This document shows positions 17,481 to 29,450 of a DNA stretch of 64,000 bases, in pieces. A model generated the notes under the pieces. That model had not been told where the DNA came from. It did no database searches and saw only the letters and a list, made by a program, of their open reading frames with translations. The position numbers and the translations under genes were made by a program. The first letter of the stretch is position 1. Every line of letters begins with the position of its first letter. The stretch is from Methylomagnum ishizawai. GTDB lineage: Bacteria > Pseudomonadota > Gammaproteobacteria > Methylococcales > Methylococcaceae. The stretch is taken from contig NZ_FXAM01000003.1 of the NCBI RefSeq assembly GCF_900155475.1, positions 1-64,000 on the forward strand. Reading direction: 5' to 3'.

Positions 17481-18941
17481 ATGAGCCTCACCGCAGAGCA
17501 AACCAAAGAACGCAACAAGGCCCTCATCAAAGAGGTTCTTGAAGTCTACCCGGACAAGACCGCCAAGCGCCGTGCCAAGCACCTCAACACCTACGAGCAA
17601 GGCAAACCGGACTGCGGCACCAAGTCCAACATCAAATCCGTCCCCGGCGTCATGACCATCCGTGGTTGCGCCTACGCCGGTTCCAAGGGCGTGGTGTGGG
17701 GTCCGATCAAGGACATGATCCACATTTCCCACGGCCCGGTCGGTTGCGGCCAGTACTCCTGGGCTTCCCGCCGCAACTACTACATCGGCACCACCGGCAT
17801 CGACACCTTCGTCACCATGCAGTTCACCTCCGACTTCCAGGAGAAGGACATCGTGTTCGGCGGCGATAAGAAGCTGGAAAAGATCATCGACGAAATCGAG
17901 GAGCTGTTCCCGCTCAACCACGGCATCACCGTGCAGTCGGAATGCCCCATTGGCCTGATCGGCGACGACATCGAAGCGGTGTCGAAGAAGAAGTCGAAGG
18001 AATACAACGGCAAGACCATCGTGCCGGTGCGTTGCGAAGGTTTCCGCGGCGTGTCCCAGTCCCTCGGCCACCACATCGCCAACGACGCCGTCCGCGACTG
18101 GATCTTCGACAAGGCCGACAAGCGTCCGGAATTCAAGACCACCCCGTATGACGTCGCGATCATCGGCGACTACAACATCGGCGGCGATGCTTGGTCCTCG
18201 CGCATCCTGCTGGAAGAAATGGGCCTCCGCGTGATCGCCCAGTGGTCCGGCGACGGCTCCCTGGCCGAACTGGAAAACACCCCGAAGGCCAAGTTGAACG
18301 TGCTGCACTGCTACCGTTCGATGAACTACATCTCCCGCCACCTGGAAGAGAAGTACGGCGTGCCGTGGGTCGAGTACAACTTCTTCGGCCCGACCAAGAT
18401 CGCGGAATCCCTGCGCAAGATCGCCAGCTACTTCGACGACACCATCAAGGCCAACGCCGAACTGGTCATCGCCAAGTACCAGCCGCTGATGGATGCCGTC
18501 ATCGCCAAGTACCGTCCGCGCCTCGAAGGCAAGAAGGTCATGCTGTACGTCGGCGGCCTGCGTCCCCGCCACGTCATCGGCGCCTATGAGGACTTAGGGA
18601 TGGAAATCGTCGGCACCGGCTACGAGTTCGGCCATAACGACGACTACCAGCGCACCACCCACTACGTCAAGGACGGTACCCTGATCTATGACGACGTGAC
18701 CGGCTACGAATTCGAGAAATTCGTCGAAGCCATCCAGCCCGACCTGGTCGGTTCCGGCATCAAGGAAAAGTACGTGTTCCAGAAGATGGGCGTGCCGTTC
18801 CGCCAGATGCACTCCTGGGATTATTCCGGTCCCTATCACGGCTACGACGGCTTCGCCATCTTCGCCCGTGATATGGACATGGCGATCAACAACCCGGTGT
18901 GGGCCATGACCAAGGCTCCCTGGAAGAAGGCCGCCGCCTGA
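17481..18941 (+). CDS. nifD: Nitrogenase MoFe protein alpha chain
   Basis: NifD carries FeMo-cofactor and half of the P-cluster. The 486-residue protein has P-cluster ligands Cys63, Cys89 (VGCGQYSW) and Cys155 ([11 protein letters not shown]), the cofactor ligand Cys277 ([11 protein letters not shown]) and the cofactor-binding His in [10 protein letters not shown]. These mark it as the Mo form rather than VnfD/AnfD. The ATG at 17481 has AGGAG eight bases upstream. It follows nifH by 143 bases and is followed by a repeat element before nifK. Confidence 0.99.
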   Translation: MSLTAEQTKERNKALIKEVLEVYPDKTAKRRAKHLNTYEQGKPDCGTKSNIKSVPGVMTIRGCAYAGSKGVVWGPIKDMIHISHGPVGCGQYSWASRRNYYIGTTGIDTFVTMQFTSDFQEKDIVFGGDKKLEKIIDEIEELFPLNHGITVQSECPIGLIGDDIEAVSKKKSKEYNGKTIVPVRCEGFRGVSQSLGHHIANDAVRDWIFDKADKRPEFKTTPYDVAIIGDYNIGGDAWSSRILLEEMGLRVIAQWSGDGSLAELENTPKAKLNVLHCYRSMNYISRHLEEKYGVPWVEYNFFGPTKIAESLRKIASYFDDTIKANAELVIAKYQPLMDAVIAKYRPRLEGKKVMLYVGGLRPRHVIGAYEDLGMEIVGTGYEFGHNDDYQRTTHYVKDGTLIYDDVTGYEFEKFVEAIQPDLVGSGIKEKYVFQKMGVPFRQMHSWDYSGPYHGYDGFAIFARDMDMAINNPVWAMTKAPWKKAAA

Positions 18942-18945
18942 TCCC

Positions 18946-19018
18946 GTAGGGTGGGCCGGTATTCCCGGCCCACCGCGACGCTACGGAAAGCTGGGCATGG
19001 GTAACATGCCCACCCTAC
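18946..19018. repeat. REP-like palindromic repeat, copy 2, between nifD and nifK
   Basis: It starts GTAGGGTGGGCC and ends CATGCCCACCCTAC, with an inner GGGCCGG...CCGGCCC hairpin. Its position inside the nifDK transcript means it would be transcribed as a strong stem-loop and could affect relative nifK expression. Confidence 0.78.
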
Positions 19019-19137
19019 GAGTACCACGAGTACTAGCCGTATAAGAAGACCCAGGGCGTGTCCGGCCACGCCACAAGAATCGTCCGGTGAGCCCCGCAAA
19101 GGCCCGCCCCGCCACCCGCCATTTAGGAGTTACTTCC

Positions 19138-20697
19138 ATGAGTCAGAGCGCAGAAAAGGTCCTAGACCATTTCAATCTTTTCCGTCAGCCCGAGTACGTC
19201 GAGCTGTTCGAGAACAAAAAGAAGGAATTCGAGTTCATGCCCCCCGACGAGCAGGTGGAGCAGGTTCGCGAGTGGGCCAAGACCGAAGAGTACAAGGAAA
19301 AGAACTTCGCCCGCGAAGCGTTGGTCGTGAACCCGGCCAAGGCCTGCCAACCGCTGGGCGCGGTGTTCGCCGCCGTCGGTTTCGAGGGCACCATTCCCTT
19401 CGTCCATGGTTCCCAGGGTTGCGTGGCGTACTACCGCAGCCATTTCAGCCGCCATTTCAAGGAGCCGACTTCCTGCGTCTCCTCCTCCATGACCGAGGAC
19501 GCGGCGGTGTTCGGCGGCCTCAACAACATGATCGACGGCCTCGCCAACACCTACAACATGTACAAGCCGAAGATGATTTCGGTTTCGACCACCTGCATGG
19601 CGGAAGTGATCGGCGACGATTTGAACGCCTTCATCAAGACCTCGAAGGAAAAGGGCAGCATCCCGGCCGATTACAACGTGCCGTTCGCCCACACCCCGGC
19701 CTTCGTCGGCAGCCACATCACCGGTTTCGACAATGTGATGAAGGGCGTGCTGTGGCACTTCTGGGATGGCAAGGCCGGCACCGTGCCGCCGATGGTGCGC
19801 GTCCCCAATGACAGCATCAACTTCATCGGCGGCTTCGACGGCTACACCGTCGGCAACCTCCGCGAGATCAAGCGCATCTTCAACCTGTTCGATGTGAACT
19901 ACACCATCCTGTGCGATAACAGCGACGTGTGGGATACCCCGACCGACGGCGAATTCCGCATGTACGACGGCGGCACCACCATCGAACAGACCGAGAACGC
20001 CCTGCACGCCAAGGCCACCATCTCCATGCAGGAATACTGCACCGAGAAGACCCTACCGCTGATCGCGGACCATGGCCAGGAAGTCGTCGCCCTCAACCAC
20101 CCCATCGGCATCAAGGGCACCGACAAGTTCATGATGGAAATCTCCCGCCTGACCGGCAAGCCGATCCCGGCGGAACTGGAGAAGGAGCGTGGCCGTCTGG
20201 TGGACGCCATCGCCGACTCCACCACCCATATCCACGGCCTGAAGTTCGCCATCTACGGCGACCCGGACCTGTGCTACGGCCTAGCCGAGTTCCTGTTGGA
20301 ACTGGGCGCGGAACCGACCCACGTCCTGGCCACCAACGGCGGCAAGGCTTGGGAAAAGAAGATGCAGGCCTTGTTCGATTCTTCGCCCTTCGGCAAGAAC
20401 TGCAAGGTCTATCCGGGCAAGGACCTGTGGCATATGCGCTCCCTGCTGTTCACCGATCCGGTCGATTTCTTGATCGGCAACACCTACGGCAAATACCTGG
20501 AGCGCGATACCGGTACCCCGTTGATCCGCATCGGCTTCCCGATCTTCGACCGCCACCACAAGCACCGCTACCCGGTGTGGGGCTATCAGGGCGGCATGAA
20601 CGTGCTGGTCTGGATCCTCGACAAGATCTTCGACGAGTTCGACAAGAACACCATCATCCCGGCCAAGACCGACTACAGCTACGACATCATCCGTTGA
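19138..20697 (+). CDS. nifK: Nitrogenase MoFe protein beta chain
   Basis: NifK completes the MoFe protein. The 519-residue protein has P-cluster ligands Cys70 ([10 protein letters not shown]), Cys95 ([11 protein letters not shown]) and Cys153 ([12 protein letters not shown]), the same numbering as in Azotobacter. The ATG at 19138 ([12 protein letters not shown]) has AGGAG about nine bases upstream; the open frame starts earlier but that part is unlike NifK. A strong terminator follows, and nifENX are not in this window. Confidence 0.99.
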   Translation: MSQSAEKVLDHFNLFRQPEYVELFENKKKEFEFMPPDEQVEQVREWAKTEEYKEKNFAREALVVNPAKACQPLGAVFAAVGFEGTIPFVHGSQGCVAYYRSHFSRHFKEPTSCVSSSMTEDAAVFGGLNNMIDGLANTYNMYKPKMISVSTTCMAEVIGDDLNAFIKTSKEKGSIPADYNVPFAHTPAFVGSHITGFDNVMKGVLWHFWDGKAGTVPPMVRVPNDSINFIGGFDGYTVGNLREIKRIFNLFDVNYTILCDNSDVWDTPTDGEFRMYDGGTTIEQTENALHAKATISMQEYCTEKTLPLIADHGQEVVALNHPIGIKGTDKFMMEISRLTGKPIPAELEKERGRLVDAIADSTTHIHGLKFAIYGDPDLCYGLAEFLLELGAEPTHVLATNGGKAWEKKMQALFDSSPFGKNCKVYPGKDLWHMRSLLFTDPVDFLIGNTYGKYLERDTGTPLIRIGFPIFDRHHKHRYPVWGYQGGMNVLVWILDKIFDEFDKNTIIPAKTDYSYDIIR

Positions 20698-20730
20698 TGG
20701 GCTGACCAGTTCAGGGTTGGAAAAGGAATA

Positions 20731-20759
20731 CCGGCGGCCTTCGGGCCGCCGGTTTTTTT
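20731..20759 (+). terminator. Rho-independent terminator of nifHDK
   Basis: A perfect nine-base stem, CCGGCGGCC / GGCCGCCGG, with a TTCG tetraloop is followed by seven T. It begins 33 bases after the nifK stop. Confidence 0.95.
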
Positions 20760-20783
20760 GTGCCTGGAATTTTCGGGTGCGGG

Positions 20784-20799
20784 CTTTCACGCGTGAAAG
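20784..20799. other. Sixteen-base perfect palindrome
   Basis: CTTTCACGCGTGAAAG is a perfect palindrome between two convergent terminators. It could be an operator-like protein site, but no promoter is adjacent. Confidence 0.3.
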
Positions 20800-20847
20800 T
20801 GCCGGGGCGTGGCGTTCGCGTATCGGCCCGGACCAGGGTAAAGGCGG

Positions 20848-20875
20848 AAAAAAAGGGGCGGATATGGACCGCCCC
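20848..20875 (-). terminator. Rho-independent terminator of the beta-helix protein gene
   Basis: On the minus strand a GGGGCGG / CCGCCCC stem with a seven-base loop is followed by seven T. It lies 24 bases past the stop of the gene at 20900-21922. Confidence 0.92.
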
Positions 20876-20899
20876 GGTGGAGGAAATGTCTGCGCGGTC

Positions 20900-21922
20900 C
20901 TACTGGTTCCAGTCGGTCGCGCTCACCCCGTTCGGCGTCCAATACTTGCCGTCGTCGGCGCTGTTCTTGTAGTAGCTGTTCGGCACCACACGCCATTTGT
21001 TGCGCCGCCACAGGTTGCCGTTGCCATCGGTCCAACCCGGATACAGCGGTCCGAAATAGGGCTGGATATCGGTGCCGAAGGTATTATCGGTGAAGACGAC
21101 GTTTTTATTGTTCTGCTTCCCGCCGATGGCCACGGTATAGCCGAATCCCGAAAAATAGTTATTGGTGATTGTTACATTGGTATATCCAGCGCCACCGGCC
21201 AAGGATAAACCCTGGGTATTGCCGACCGATGAAATCTTATTGTGGTCGAATATCATATAACCCTGTCCACCCCAGTTATCCAATATCCCGTCGGTGTGGT
21301 CCACCCCACCGCCATCGTCCCTGGCGTCGTGGAACCAGGTGTTCCTCACCACAACGGGCCGGGCCTGACTCGAATACTGCATCTGGATACCTCCGCCGAA
21401 ACCCCAGAAATCGGAATGATCGATGGTGATCTGCACGGCGCCGCGCTGATCGATACCGTAGCCATAGCCTTGGCTATAGGCCGTGGGCGGCGCGGAAACC
21501 ACCCGCGGCTGGAAGGTGACATAATCGAAAACGATATTGTTCCCGCAGGTTTTGTAATGGTCGCCGATGACGACGTTGGCGTTGTTGTTGGGGTCGGTCT
21601 GGGTGTAGGCGAACCGGCTGCCGTAGAAGGTGACGTTGCTCACATCGCAGGGCACGGTCAGCCCCTGCGTGAAATCGTAGAACTTATAGGTCTGGCCGCT
21701 CTGTAGGGTCCCGGTGAACGGGGTGAGGTATCCCGGATAGCCCGGCGCGTTCTTGTATCCGGTATTGGTCGCGTCCGGCCATTGTCCCGCTGTCGGTGGC
21801 GGGGAGGTCGGAGCGCCGATGCGGAGGTTGGCCGGGGGTGAAAGGGCCGCCCCGGCTGCGGGGCCGTACAGGCAGGAGACCGCGACCAGGGCGGTGAGGG
21901 TGCGAGGAGTCGATATATTCAT
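20900..21922 (-). CDS. Secreted right-handed parallel beta-helix protein
   Basis: The 340-residue protein has a signal peptide (cleavage probably after AAGA, near residue 25). Repeating strands rich in Asn and Asp follow (NVTFYGSRF, VFDYVTFQP, ITIDHSDFWG, VVRNTWFHD, YMIFDHNKIS, VTITNNYFSG, VVFTDNTFG), the signature of a pectate-lyase-like beta-helix. No catalytic triad could be assigned. It shares PPANLRIG just after the signal peptide with the protein at 28011-28973. It is monocistronic, with its own terminator. An extracellular polysaccharide-binding or cleaving role is plausible. Confidence 0.75.
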   Translation of the reverse strand: MNISTPRTLTALVAVSCLYGPAAGAALSPPANLRIGAPTSPPPTAGQWPDATNTGYKNAPGYPGYLTPFTGTLQSGQTYKFYDFTQGLTVPCDVSNVTFYGSRFAYTQTDPNNNANVVIGDHYKTCGNNIVFDYVTFQPRVVSAPPTAYSQGYGYGIDQRGAVQITIDHSDFWGFGGGIQMQYSSQARPVVVRNTWFHDARDDGGGVDHTDGILDNWGGQGYMIFDHNKISSVGNTQGLSLAGGAGYTNVTITNNYFSGFGYTVAIGGKQNNKNVVFTDNTFGTDIQPYFGPLYPGWTDGNGNLWRRNKWRVVPNSYYKNSADDGKYWTPNGVSATDWNQ

Positions 21923-22053
21923 GGAATGCTCTTTTCAGGCAGGGTGCCGACGGGATTATGCCGTCGGCACGGGGGATTAATACATGGCGCGATGGACGTA
22001 CGGGCATCTTATGGCAAGGCGCTTGGCATCGAGGCAATAGGATATGGCCGGGC

Positions 22054-22103
22054 TAAAAAAGGATGGGAGACCGATTTTGCCGTCGATCTGGATTCTCCCA
22101 TCC
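22054..22103 (-). terminator. Rho-independent terminator of the PKD/LamG protein gene
   Basis: On the minus strand a perfect ten-base stem, GGATGGGAGA / TCTCCCATCC, is followed by TTTTTTA. The loop is long, about 23 bases. Confidence 0.85.
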
Positions 22104-22139
22104 AAGCTTCACCCATGATCCTATCGATACCCATGGCTA

Positions 22140-24116
22140 TCAAGGCTTGAATACCACGTCCACCCAGTAATTGGTGGATTGATAGCTGCTATCCGGGAAG
22201 GCCGGGGTGGCGCTGTAGCGATAGACGCCATTGGCATTGCCGGACCCGCCCAGGGCGTGCAGTGGCGCGTTGTCGTAGCCCGCGGTGGCGAAGAAGCTGA
22301 TGTTATGGGCATACTGGCCGACATTGGTATGGTAGGACGCCACATAAACGGTATTGGCCGCGATTTTCACCGGGGTGGCGAAATTGACCTGCTGCCAGCC
22401 GGAAGCGGTTTCGCCGCTGAAGGTAGCCCGCGCCAACTGTTGGCCGCCGACGCTCCATAGGGTGGCGACATGGGTGCCGGTGTTGGTCGTGCCCTTATAG
22501 AAGCGGATACCCGTGATGGCACCGGCCACGTCGGATTTGAACTTCAGGCCCACTTCCACCGGCGAAGTATCGCCCGGTTCGGTCGGGTTGGCCGGCACGG
22601 TGGAGGTTTTCCACAGGCTGTTCAGGATCGGCTTGTTACGGTCGGCGGCGATCTCGGCCTGGTTCAAGGCCCGGTTGTACAGCCTCACCTCGTCGATGCG
22701 GCCCGCGAAATAATCGCCCAGCACGCTATGCCCGCCGATACGCAGCGCCCCGCCGGAGACCTGGATGGCGCCGTTCACCGCGCCCTGGGCCACCGGGTTG
22801 GCGTCCACGTAGAGCTTGAGCAGGCTGCCGTCGTAGGTGGCGGCCAGGTGTTTCCAGGTGGTGGCGGGCAGGCTGGTCCCGCCGGGCAATTGCCACCAAG
22901 TGCTGGTCATGACGCCCGCCGCCGCTTGGTTGGTCGCGGCGTTGGCGAACAGGCCATAGGCCGAACCGGAGCCGGATTCCTTGTTCAGGACGCCGGACAC
23001 GCCGCTCATCGCGGCCTGCGGATAGACCCAGGCTTCCAGGGTCATGCCGCTGGTGAGGTCGAGCGAGGCGGCGTCCTTGACCGAGACCCAGGCGCTCGTG
23101 CCGTTGAAGCTCAAGGCCCGTCCGAATTTGCCGCTGTTGGTCCGCGTCGCCGCGCTGAGCGTGCCGTGGTTGTTGAGGCCGGACGAATCCAGCGCGGTGT
23201 TGCCGGTCGGTTCCTCGAAGCCGTAGGCCGCGACCAAGCCATTGGCCCCATCGCCGGAGCCGCCGGAACTGGAACCCGTGACCGTGACCGTGCCGGTCTT
23301 GTTGCTGGAACCACTGGCGTTGCGGGCGGTGAGGGTGACGGTATAGGTGCCCGCCGCCGCGTAGGTGTGCGAGGGACTGGCGACCGTGGCAGTGCCGCCG
23401 TCGCCGAACGACCAGGACCAGGCCGTGGGGCTGCCGGTCGAGGTGTCGGTGAAGCTCACCGGCAGGGGCGCGGTCCCCGTGGCCGGGGTGGCGGTGAAAT
23501 TGGCGACCGGTGCGGCCACCTGGGTGGCCTGCACGACATAGGCTTGGGTGGCGGTATTGCTGCCGCCGGGGCCGGTCACCTTGAGGGTGACGGTATAGGT
23601 GCCCGCCGCGCTGTAATTGGTGGAAGCGGACTGGGCGGTGCTGGTGACACCGTTGCCGAGGTTCCAGGAACGGCTGGTCACGCTGCCCTGGGAAGTGTCG
23701 GTGAAGGTCACGGTCTGCCCGGCCTTGGCCGAGCCCGAGGCCGGGCTGGCCGCGATCTGGGCGGCCGGGGCGGCGACGTAGGAGACTTGGTTGGAATAGC
23801 CGCTTTGCACGGTCCGGGTAGTGTCGTAGGCCTGGGCGGCGATGTAATAGGTCGCGCCGTCGGCCAGGTTGTTCAAGGTGTAGGTGGTGGCCTTGCCGAC
23901 ATCGACATTGGTGGTGTAGTTGCCGCTGCTGGTCCCGTAATAGAGTTTGTAGCCCCCGAGGCTGGATTCGGTGTTGGCGTCCCAGGAGAGCGTGACCTGG
24001 CCGGCTCCCGCCGTCGCGGCGTGGCCTAGGAGCGCGAGCCATCCGCACAGCGCGGTGCGGCCGATCTTATGGGGTTTGGGGTTGGTTGCCTTGCTGCTGA
24101 ACATGATGGTCCTCAT
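22140..24116 (-). CDS. Large secreted FnIII-PKD-PKD-LamG-DUF4082 protein
   Basis: The 658-residue protein has a signal peptide (about residues 1-38). In order come an FnIII-like domain (~40-115), two PKD domains (~118-195 and ~200-282; the second has the WSFGDG motif), a Ser/Gly linker, a LamG/concanavalin-like domain (~295-485) and a C-terminal DUF4082-type domain (~510-657). This is the build of an extracellular adhesin or polysaccharide-binding protein. No enzyme domain or sorting tail is visible. An ATG at 24104, preceded by AGGA, is an alternative start. It has its own terminator. Confidence 0.85.
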   Translation of the reverse strand: MRTIMFSSKATNPKPHKIGRTALCGWLALLGHAATAGAGQVTLSWDANTESSLGGYKLYYGTSSGNYTTNVDVGKATTYTLNNLADGATYYIAAQAYDTTRTVQSGYSNQVSYVAAPAAQIAASPASGSAKAGQTVTFTDTSQGSVTSRSWNLGNGVTSTAQSASTNYSAAGTYTVTLKVTGPGGSNTATQAYVVQATQVAAPVANFTATPATGTAPLPVSFTDTSTGSPTAWSWSFGDGGTATVASPSHTYAAAGTYTVTLTARNASGSSNKTGTVTVTGSSSGGSGDGANGLVAAYGFEEPTGNTALDSSGLNNHGTLSAATRTNSGKFGRALSFNGTSAWVSVKDAASLDLTSGMTLEAWVYPQAAMSGVSGVLNKESGSGSAYGLFANAATNQAAAGVMTSTWWQLPGGTSLPATTWKHLAATYDGSLLKLYVDANPVAQGAVNGAIQVSGGALRIGGHSVLGDYFAGRIDEVRLYNRALNQAEIAADRNKPILNSLWKTSTVPANPTEPGDTSPVEVGLKFKSDVAGAITGIRFYKGTTNTGTHVATLWSVGGQQLARATFSGETASGWQQVNFATPVKIAANTVYVASYHTNVGQYAHNISFFATAGYDNAPLHALGGSGNANGVYRYSATPAFPDSSYQSTNYWVDVVFKP

Positions 24117-24727
24117 GGCTATTGTGTCCCCCGCCGGGCTTGCCGGGACGCGGGGCCGGGGCTGGTTTCAGCCCGGTGGGCATGATGGGTGTCCTTACGT
24201 TGGCCGCCGTGGGCGGGTCATGGATTGGGGCTTCCCTGTTCACGCCGGGGAAAGCGCAAAAGCCGGGCCAAACGGGTTCGGGCGGGGTGGCGGGACGCTG
24301 TCCCGGAGCGGGCAAAACCCTGTATCCATAAAGGATTGGGTGGATCGTGGGGCGGCGGGAACCGGAGGCGGGAGGCGGGGAATGGCGCTGGCCCGGACGT
24401 CCGGCGGGTGCCATCGGCGTCGTCGATCACAGACAGGATACGCAGGACTACCTATGCCCCCGGCGGCGACAGGGGGGTGTCGCCACGCGCTGCTGGCTTG
24501 GGCAACCCCGGTCCGGCAGGGTGCGGACCTGTCCGTGGCCGGGAAGGGCGGGGGACGGTTTTGTCGCTAGCGCTGGGCGGGCGTAGGGATTCCGGGATGG
24601 TCTGGCCGGGAAAGAGGCGGAATCCGGGGGGATTGCCATGGCGGCGGCACAGCCGGGGCGGGATGGAACGGTGGACGATGGCGCGGGACGGAGGATCGGG
24701 AAGGGCCGTCGCCGGACGGAGACGCCG
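24117..24727. other. Intergenic region without a supported gene
   Basis: About 600 bases upstream of the PKD/LamG gene. Open frames here are short, Arg/Gly-rich and match no family; no terminator or promoter could be called with confidence. Confidence 0.5.
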
Positions 24728-24925
24728 CTAAAAATCCTGGGACTTGCGCCGGTCCGGGCTGGAGTGGCCGCGAGGATGGGCGCGGCGTTCCCCGCGCCTG
24801 CGCTCGGGGCCTACCCCATCGCGTGGCAGGGCGAGCCAGCGGCGGCAGACCCAGGGGCTGGCGATCCAGACCAGGAGGCAGTTGAGGAGGATCGTTCCCA
24901 GCATAATCAGGATGCCATCCAGCAT
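24728..24925 (-). CDS. Small single-helix membrane protein
   Basis: A 65-residue protein whose first half is one hydrophobic helix (MLDGILIMLGTILLNCLLVW). A basic tail rich in Arg (GPERRRGERRAHPRG) should stay in the cytoplasm. GGGAGG lies eight bases before the ATG at 24925, which is the main reason to accept it. No family is recognised, and the neighbours give no hint of function. Confidence 0.5.
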   Translation of the reverse strand: MLDGILIMLGTILLNCLLVWIASPWVCRRWLALPRDGVGPERRRGERRAHPRGHSSPDRRKSQDF

Positions 24926-25069
24926 GGCTCGTCCTCCCTGGCCGGTTCGGTGGAAGCGTCCCGCGCCGTCCGGGCCGGGCGGGATGCGGAATTCCATCAT
25001 CTTACCGACCACCGGACCCGGCCAGTCGGGAGGATTACCTAAGCCGGCGGGGGACCGGCCGTGGCGGAT

Positions 25070-26185
25070 TCATTCCAGGAACCGCGCCGGGGCCAGGTGT
25101 TCCATGCCGAAGGCCGCCGCCACGCCCGCGTGGGTCACATAGCCCTGGGCGATGTTCAAGCCTTTGCGCAGCGCCTCGTCGCCGCGCAACGCCTGTTTCC
25201 AGCCCTGGTTCGCCAAGCGCAGCAAATAGGGGAAGGTGGCGTTGGTCAGGGCCAGGGTCGAGGTGCGCGGCACCCCGCCCGGCATGTTGGCGACGCCGTA
25301 ATGGATGATGCCATCCACCACGTAGGTGGGGTCTTCGTGGGTGGTGGCGTGGATGGTCTCGACGCAGCCACCCTGGTCGATGGCGACATCGACGATCACC
25401 GCGCCGGGCCGCATCAGCTTGAGGTCTTCCCGGCGCAGGAGCTTGGGGGCCACCGCGCCGGGAATCAGCACCCCGCCGATCACGAGGTCGGCCTGGGCCA
25501 GGTATTCCAGCACGTTGTGGCGGTTGGAGAACACCAACTGCACATTGGCCGGCAGCACATCGCTGAGGTAGCGCAGCCGTTCCAGCGAAATATCCAGGAT
25601 CACCACCTGGGCACCCAGCCCCGCCGCCATCTTGGCGGCGTTGATCCCGACCACCCCGCCGCCCAGGACCACCACCTTGGCCGGGGGCACGCCCGGCACC
25701 CCGCCCAGCAGCACGCCGCGCCCGCCGTGCAGTTTCTCCAGGTATTTGGCCCCTTCGTGGACCGCCATCCGGCCCGCCACTTCCGACATGGGCGTCAGCA
25801 AGGGCAGTTCGCGCGAGGGCAGCTCGACGGTTTCGTAGGCGATGCAGACCGCCCCGGAATCGAGGTGCGCCCGCGTCAGTTTCTCGTTGGCGGCGAAATG
25901 GAAATAGGTGAACAAGGTCTGGCCGGAGCGGATGCGCTTCCATTCGGGTTCGATGGGTTCCTTGACCTTGACGATCAGGTCGGCCCCGGCCCAGACGCTG
26001 TCGGCGTCGGGCAGGATCTGGGCGCCGACGGCGGTGTATTGGGCATCCTCGAAGCCGCTGCCGACCCCGGCCCCGGTTTCGAGCAGCACCTCGTGGCCGG
26101 CGGCGGTCAGCGCCTCGACCCCGGCGGGGACCACGGAGACGCGGTTTTCGTTGGTTTTGATTTCTTTGGGGACACCGATTTTCAT
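25070..26185 (-). CDS. ald: Alanine dehydrogenase
   Basis: NAD-dependent oxidation of L-alanine to pyruvate and ammonia, or the reverse as an ammonia-assimilation route. The 371-residue protein has the family N-terminus [17 protein letters not shown]. It has the catalytic Lys in VKVKEP, the catalytic His in FTYFHFA and the NAD-binding [17 protein letters not shown]. In methanotrophs Ald is a known alternative to glutamate dehydrogenase for ammonium assimilation. That fits a nif region, but the gene is separate and has its own upstream space. Confidence 0.95.
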   Translation of the reverse strand: MKIGVPKEIKTNENRVSVVPAGVEALTAAGHEVLLETGAGVGSGFEDAQYTAVGAQILPDADSVWAGADLIVKVKEPIEPEWKRIRSGQTLFTYFHFAANEKLTRAHLDSGAVCIAYETVELPSRELPLLTPMSEVAGRMAVHEGAKYLEKLHGGRGVLLGGVPGVPPAKVVVLGGGVVGINAAKMAAGLGAQVVILDISLERLRYLSDVLPANVQLVFSNRHNVLEYLAQADLVIGGVLIPGAVAPKLLRREDLKLMRPGAVIVDVAIDQGGCVETIHATTHEDPTYVVDGIIHYGVANMPGGVPRTSTLALTNATFPYLLRLANQGWKQALRGDEALRKGLNIAQGYVTHAGVAAAFGMEHLAPARFLE

Positions 26186-26466
26186 GGGGATGGTCTCGCT
26201 ATTCTTGGGGGATGGTGGGTGTGGCCGGCTTGGGGATGGCGGGGGAGCGGCACCGGGCCGGACCCTGCTGGGAGGGATGCGGAAGCCGTCCCGCTCCCGC
26301 CGGTCGTTGTGATGCAATCAATCACGGGAAGCAAAGCCCGAGCCAGGACGCGCGGATGTGCCGGAAGCCGCGCCGGGCTTGGGATCGGGGGGGATGGGCG
26401 GGGGCGGGCGTGGTGGGATGGAACCGGGGATTTGTTGCAATCGGCACAAGCCGGCGCGGGCATGGC

Positions 26467-27864
<1,398 letters not shown>

Positions 27865-28010
27865 CCGGGGTGGGCGGTCCTGGGTGGATGGGAAGGGGTC
27901 GCGCCCCATCCTGCTCGATATGGCGGCGTTTGTCGAGACCGATGCCGCTCCGGCCAAGCTTCAAGGGTGGGCGGCCCGGCGGCTCCACCCGGACCATGCG
28001 CGGGCCGGAT

Positions 28011-28973
28011 TCAATTGCAGACGGACCCATTCACCGTTGGATTTTGGTTGTCGATGTTTTGGCCGGTTTCCAAGATCACATTGCCGCTGCGATGCCAGCC
28101 ATCGGTGGGCGCGGCCCTGGGATACCACACCCCGAAATAACCGGCGCAAGGGTAAAGCGCCGTGGAGAATTTATTATTGGTATGGGTGACGTTGGTGGTG
28201 GTGTTTCCATTGGCGGCATAGGCGTAGACGATGAACCCGCCACCGGCCATCAGATTATTAGTGATGGCGATGTTGGCGGTCGAGCCGAAATAATCATCGA
28301 CCATGATGGCCGAGGTTTGCTGATAAGCATTGTGCAGGGTATTGTGGATGATCGATATATTGGAAGTGCCGCCATCGATTTGGATATTGTCATAATGCGG
28401 CGAACCCGGTGCCCCCAGGTCGTGTATATAACTATCCTGGAGGCTCGAACCACTGAGCGGGGTGAAGCCGTTTTCCACCCCGTAGATATTCGAGCGCAAG
28501 ACCGTGGCGGGACCGATGACCCCCATGGAATTGGTGCCGCCCGCCGTGCCCCGGCCATCGAGCTCGCAATCCTCGATCCGGGCACCGCTGATGCCGTCCT
28601 TGACTTGGATCAGGGCGAAAGCGCTGCCGCGGACACGCGAGCGCTTGATGGTCACGTTATTGGCGCTGATATAGATATTGCCGCTGATATCGCGGCTATC
28701 GATCACGGTGCCGGGCGTGGTGATGGTCATGCTGCCGCCGGGTGTCAGGGTAACTCCGGTGGGTTGCCAGCCGGTATTGCCGGGGCCGGGCCAACCGCAG
28801 GCTTCGAGGTTTTGCCAAACCTTGTGGACGCAATCGACACCGCTCCCGGAGCCGATACGCAGGTTGGCCGGGGGATTGAGCGCCGAGACGCTTTCCGTAT
28901 ACAACGATCCACAGGCCAGGGAGACGAGGGGTAGAACCCATAGGGTGGGAGCGATGCGTGCGCGGTATTTCAT
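28011..28973 (-). CDS. Secreted right-handed parallel beta-helix protein, paralogue-like
   Basis: A 320-residue protein with a signal peptide (to about residue 32, ending ESVSA). Beta-helix rungs follow (NIYISANNVTIKRSRVRG, ARIEDCELDG, SLQDSYIHDLG, ISIIHNTLHN, IAITNNLMAG). Just after the signal it has PPANLRIGSGSG, matching PPANLRIG in the protein at 20900-21922. The body sequences differ, so they are distant relatives or share only an N-terminal sorting motif. Cys pairs (48/59 and 278/319) could form disulfides in the periplasm or outside the cell. Confidence 0.75.
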   Translation of the reverse strand: MKYRARIAPTLWVLPLVSLACGSLYTESVSALNPPANLRIGSGSGVDCVHKVWQNLEACGWPGPGNTGWQPTGVTLTPGGSMTITTPGTVIDSRDISGNIYISANNVTIKRSRVRGSAFALIQVKDGISGARIEDCELDGRGTAGGTNSMGVIGPATVLRSNIYGVENGFTPLSGSSLQDSYIHDLGAPGSPHYDNIQIDGGTSNISIIHNTLHNAYQQTSAIMVDDYFGSTANIAITNNLMAGGGFIVYAYAANGNTTTNVTHTNNKFSTALYPCAGYFGVWYPRAAPTDGWHRSGNVILETGQNIDNQNPTVNGSVCN

Positions 28974-29450
28974 GGTGATACCTATAGCCCATGGGGATAT
29001 GGGCGGCGATTAGAAACTCCTTGGAAAGCGGTGGATTCCTTGTATTCCACAGGGTATCTGGCCGGTCGCGATCCGGCCAAATCCAGACGCCGACGATAGT
29101 GCGAAAGCCATGCCAATCGCCTGAAACGGCCTGGGTTTTGGCCGTTCAAGCCATTTTGGGCGGATTACGGGGGGGATTGGCGCGGTCTGGCCATGGTCCG
29201 GCCTAGCCATCCGGTGGCGCGGGAACTGGCAAGCGTCGTTAATCCAAGACACCCGCGGCCAGCGCCAGGGTTCCGGGCGCGGGCCGGGTGGGTTTGAAGC
29301 GGGGGCGATCCCGATTGAAACCGGCTTTTTCCGTGGGGAAACAGCCGGATCGGTCCAATCGGGTGTCTAAGGGCCGGGGCGGCTCGGGAAGGCGTCGCCG
29401 CGAAGAGACAGGGATCGGGACGGCGGGCGGTGCAGGGGCCGGTCCGCCGG
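28974..29450. other. Intergenic region without a supported gene
   Basis: Nearly 480 bases with no convincing open frame or repeat. It holds the promoter of the beta-helix gene on the minus strand and the downstream end of the small secreted-protein gene. Confidence 0.5.

Noticed and set aside
20784-20799. Sixteen-base palindrome as operator of a neighbouring gene
   Set aside because: It lies between two convergent terminators with no promoter on either side.
22470-24029. 519-residue Gly-rich open frame on the plus strand
   Set aside because: Antisense shadow of the PKD/LamG protein; its Gly/Arg repeats mirror the Ser/Thr/Ala-rich coding strand.
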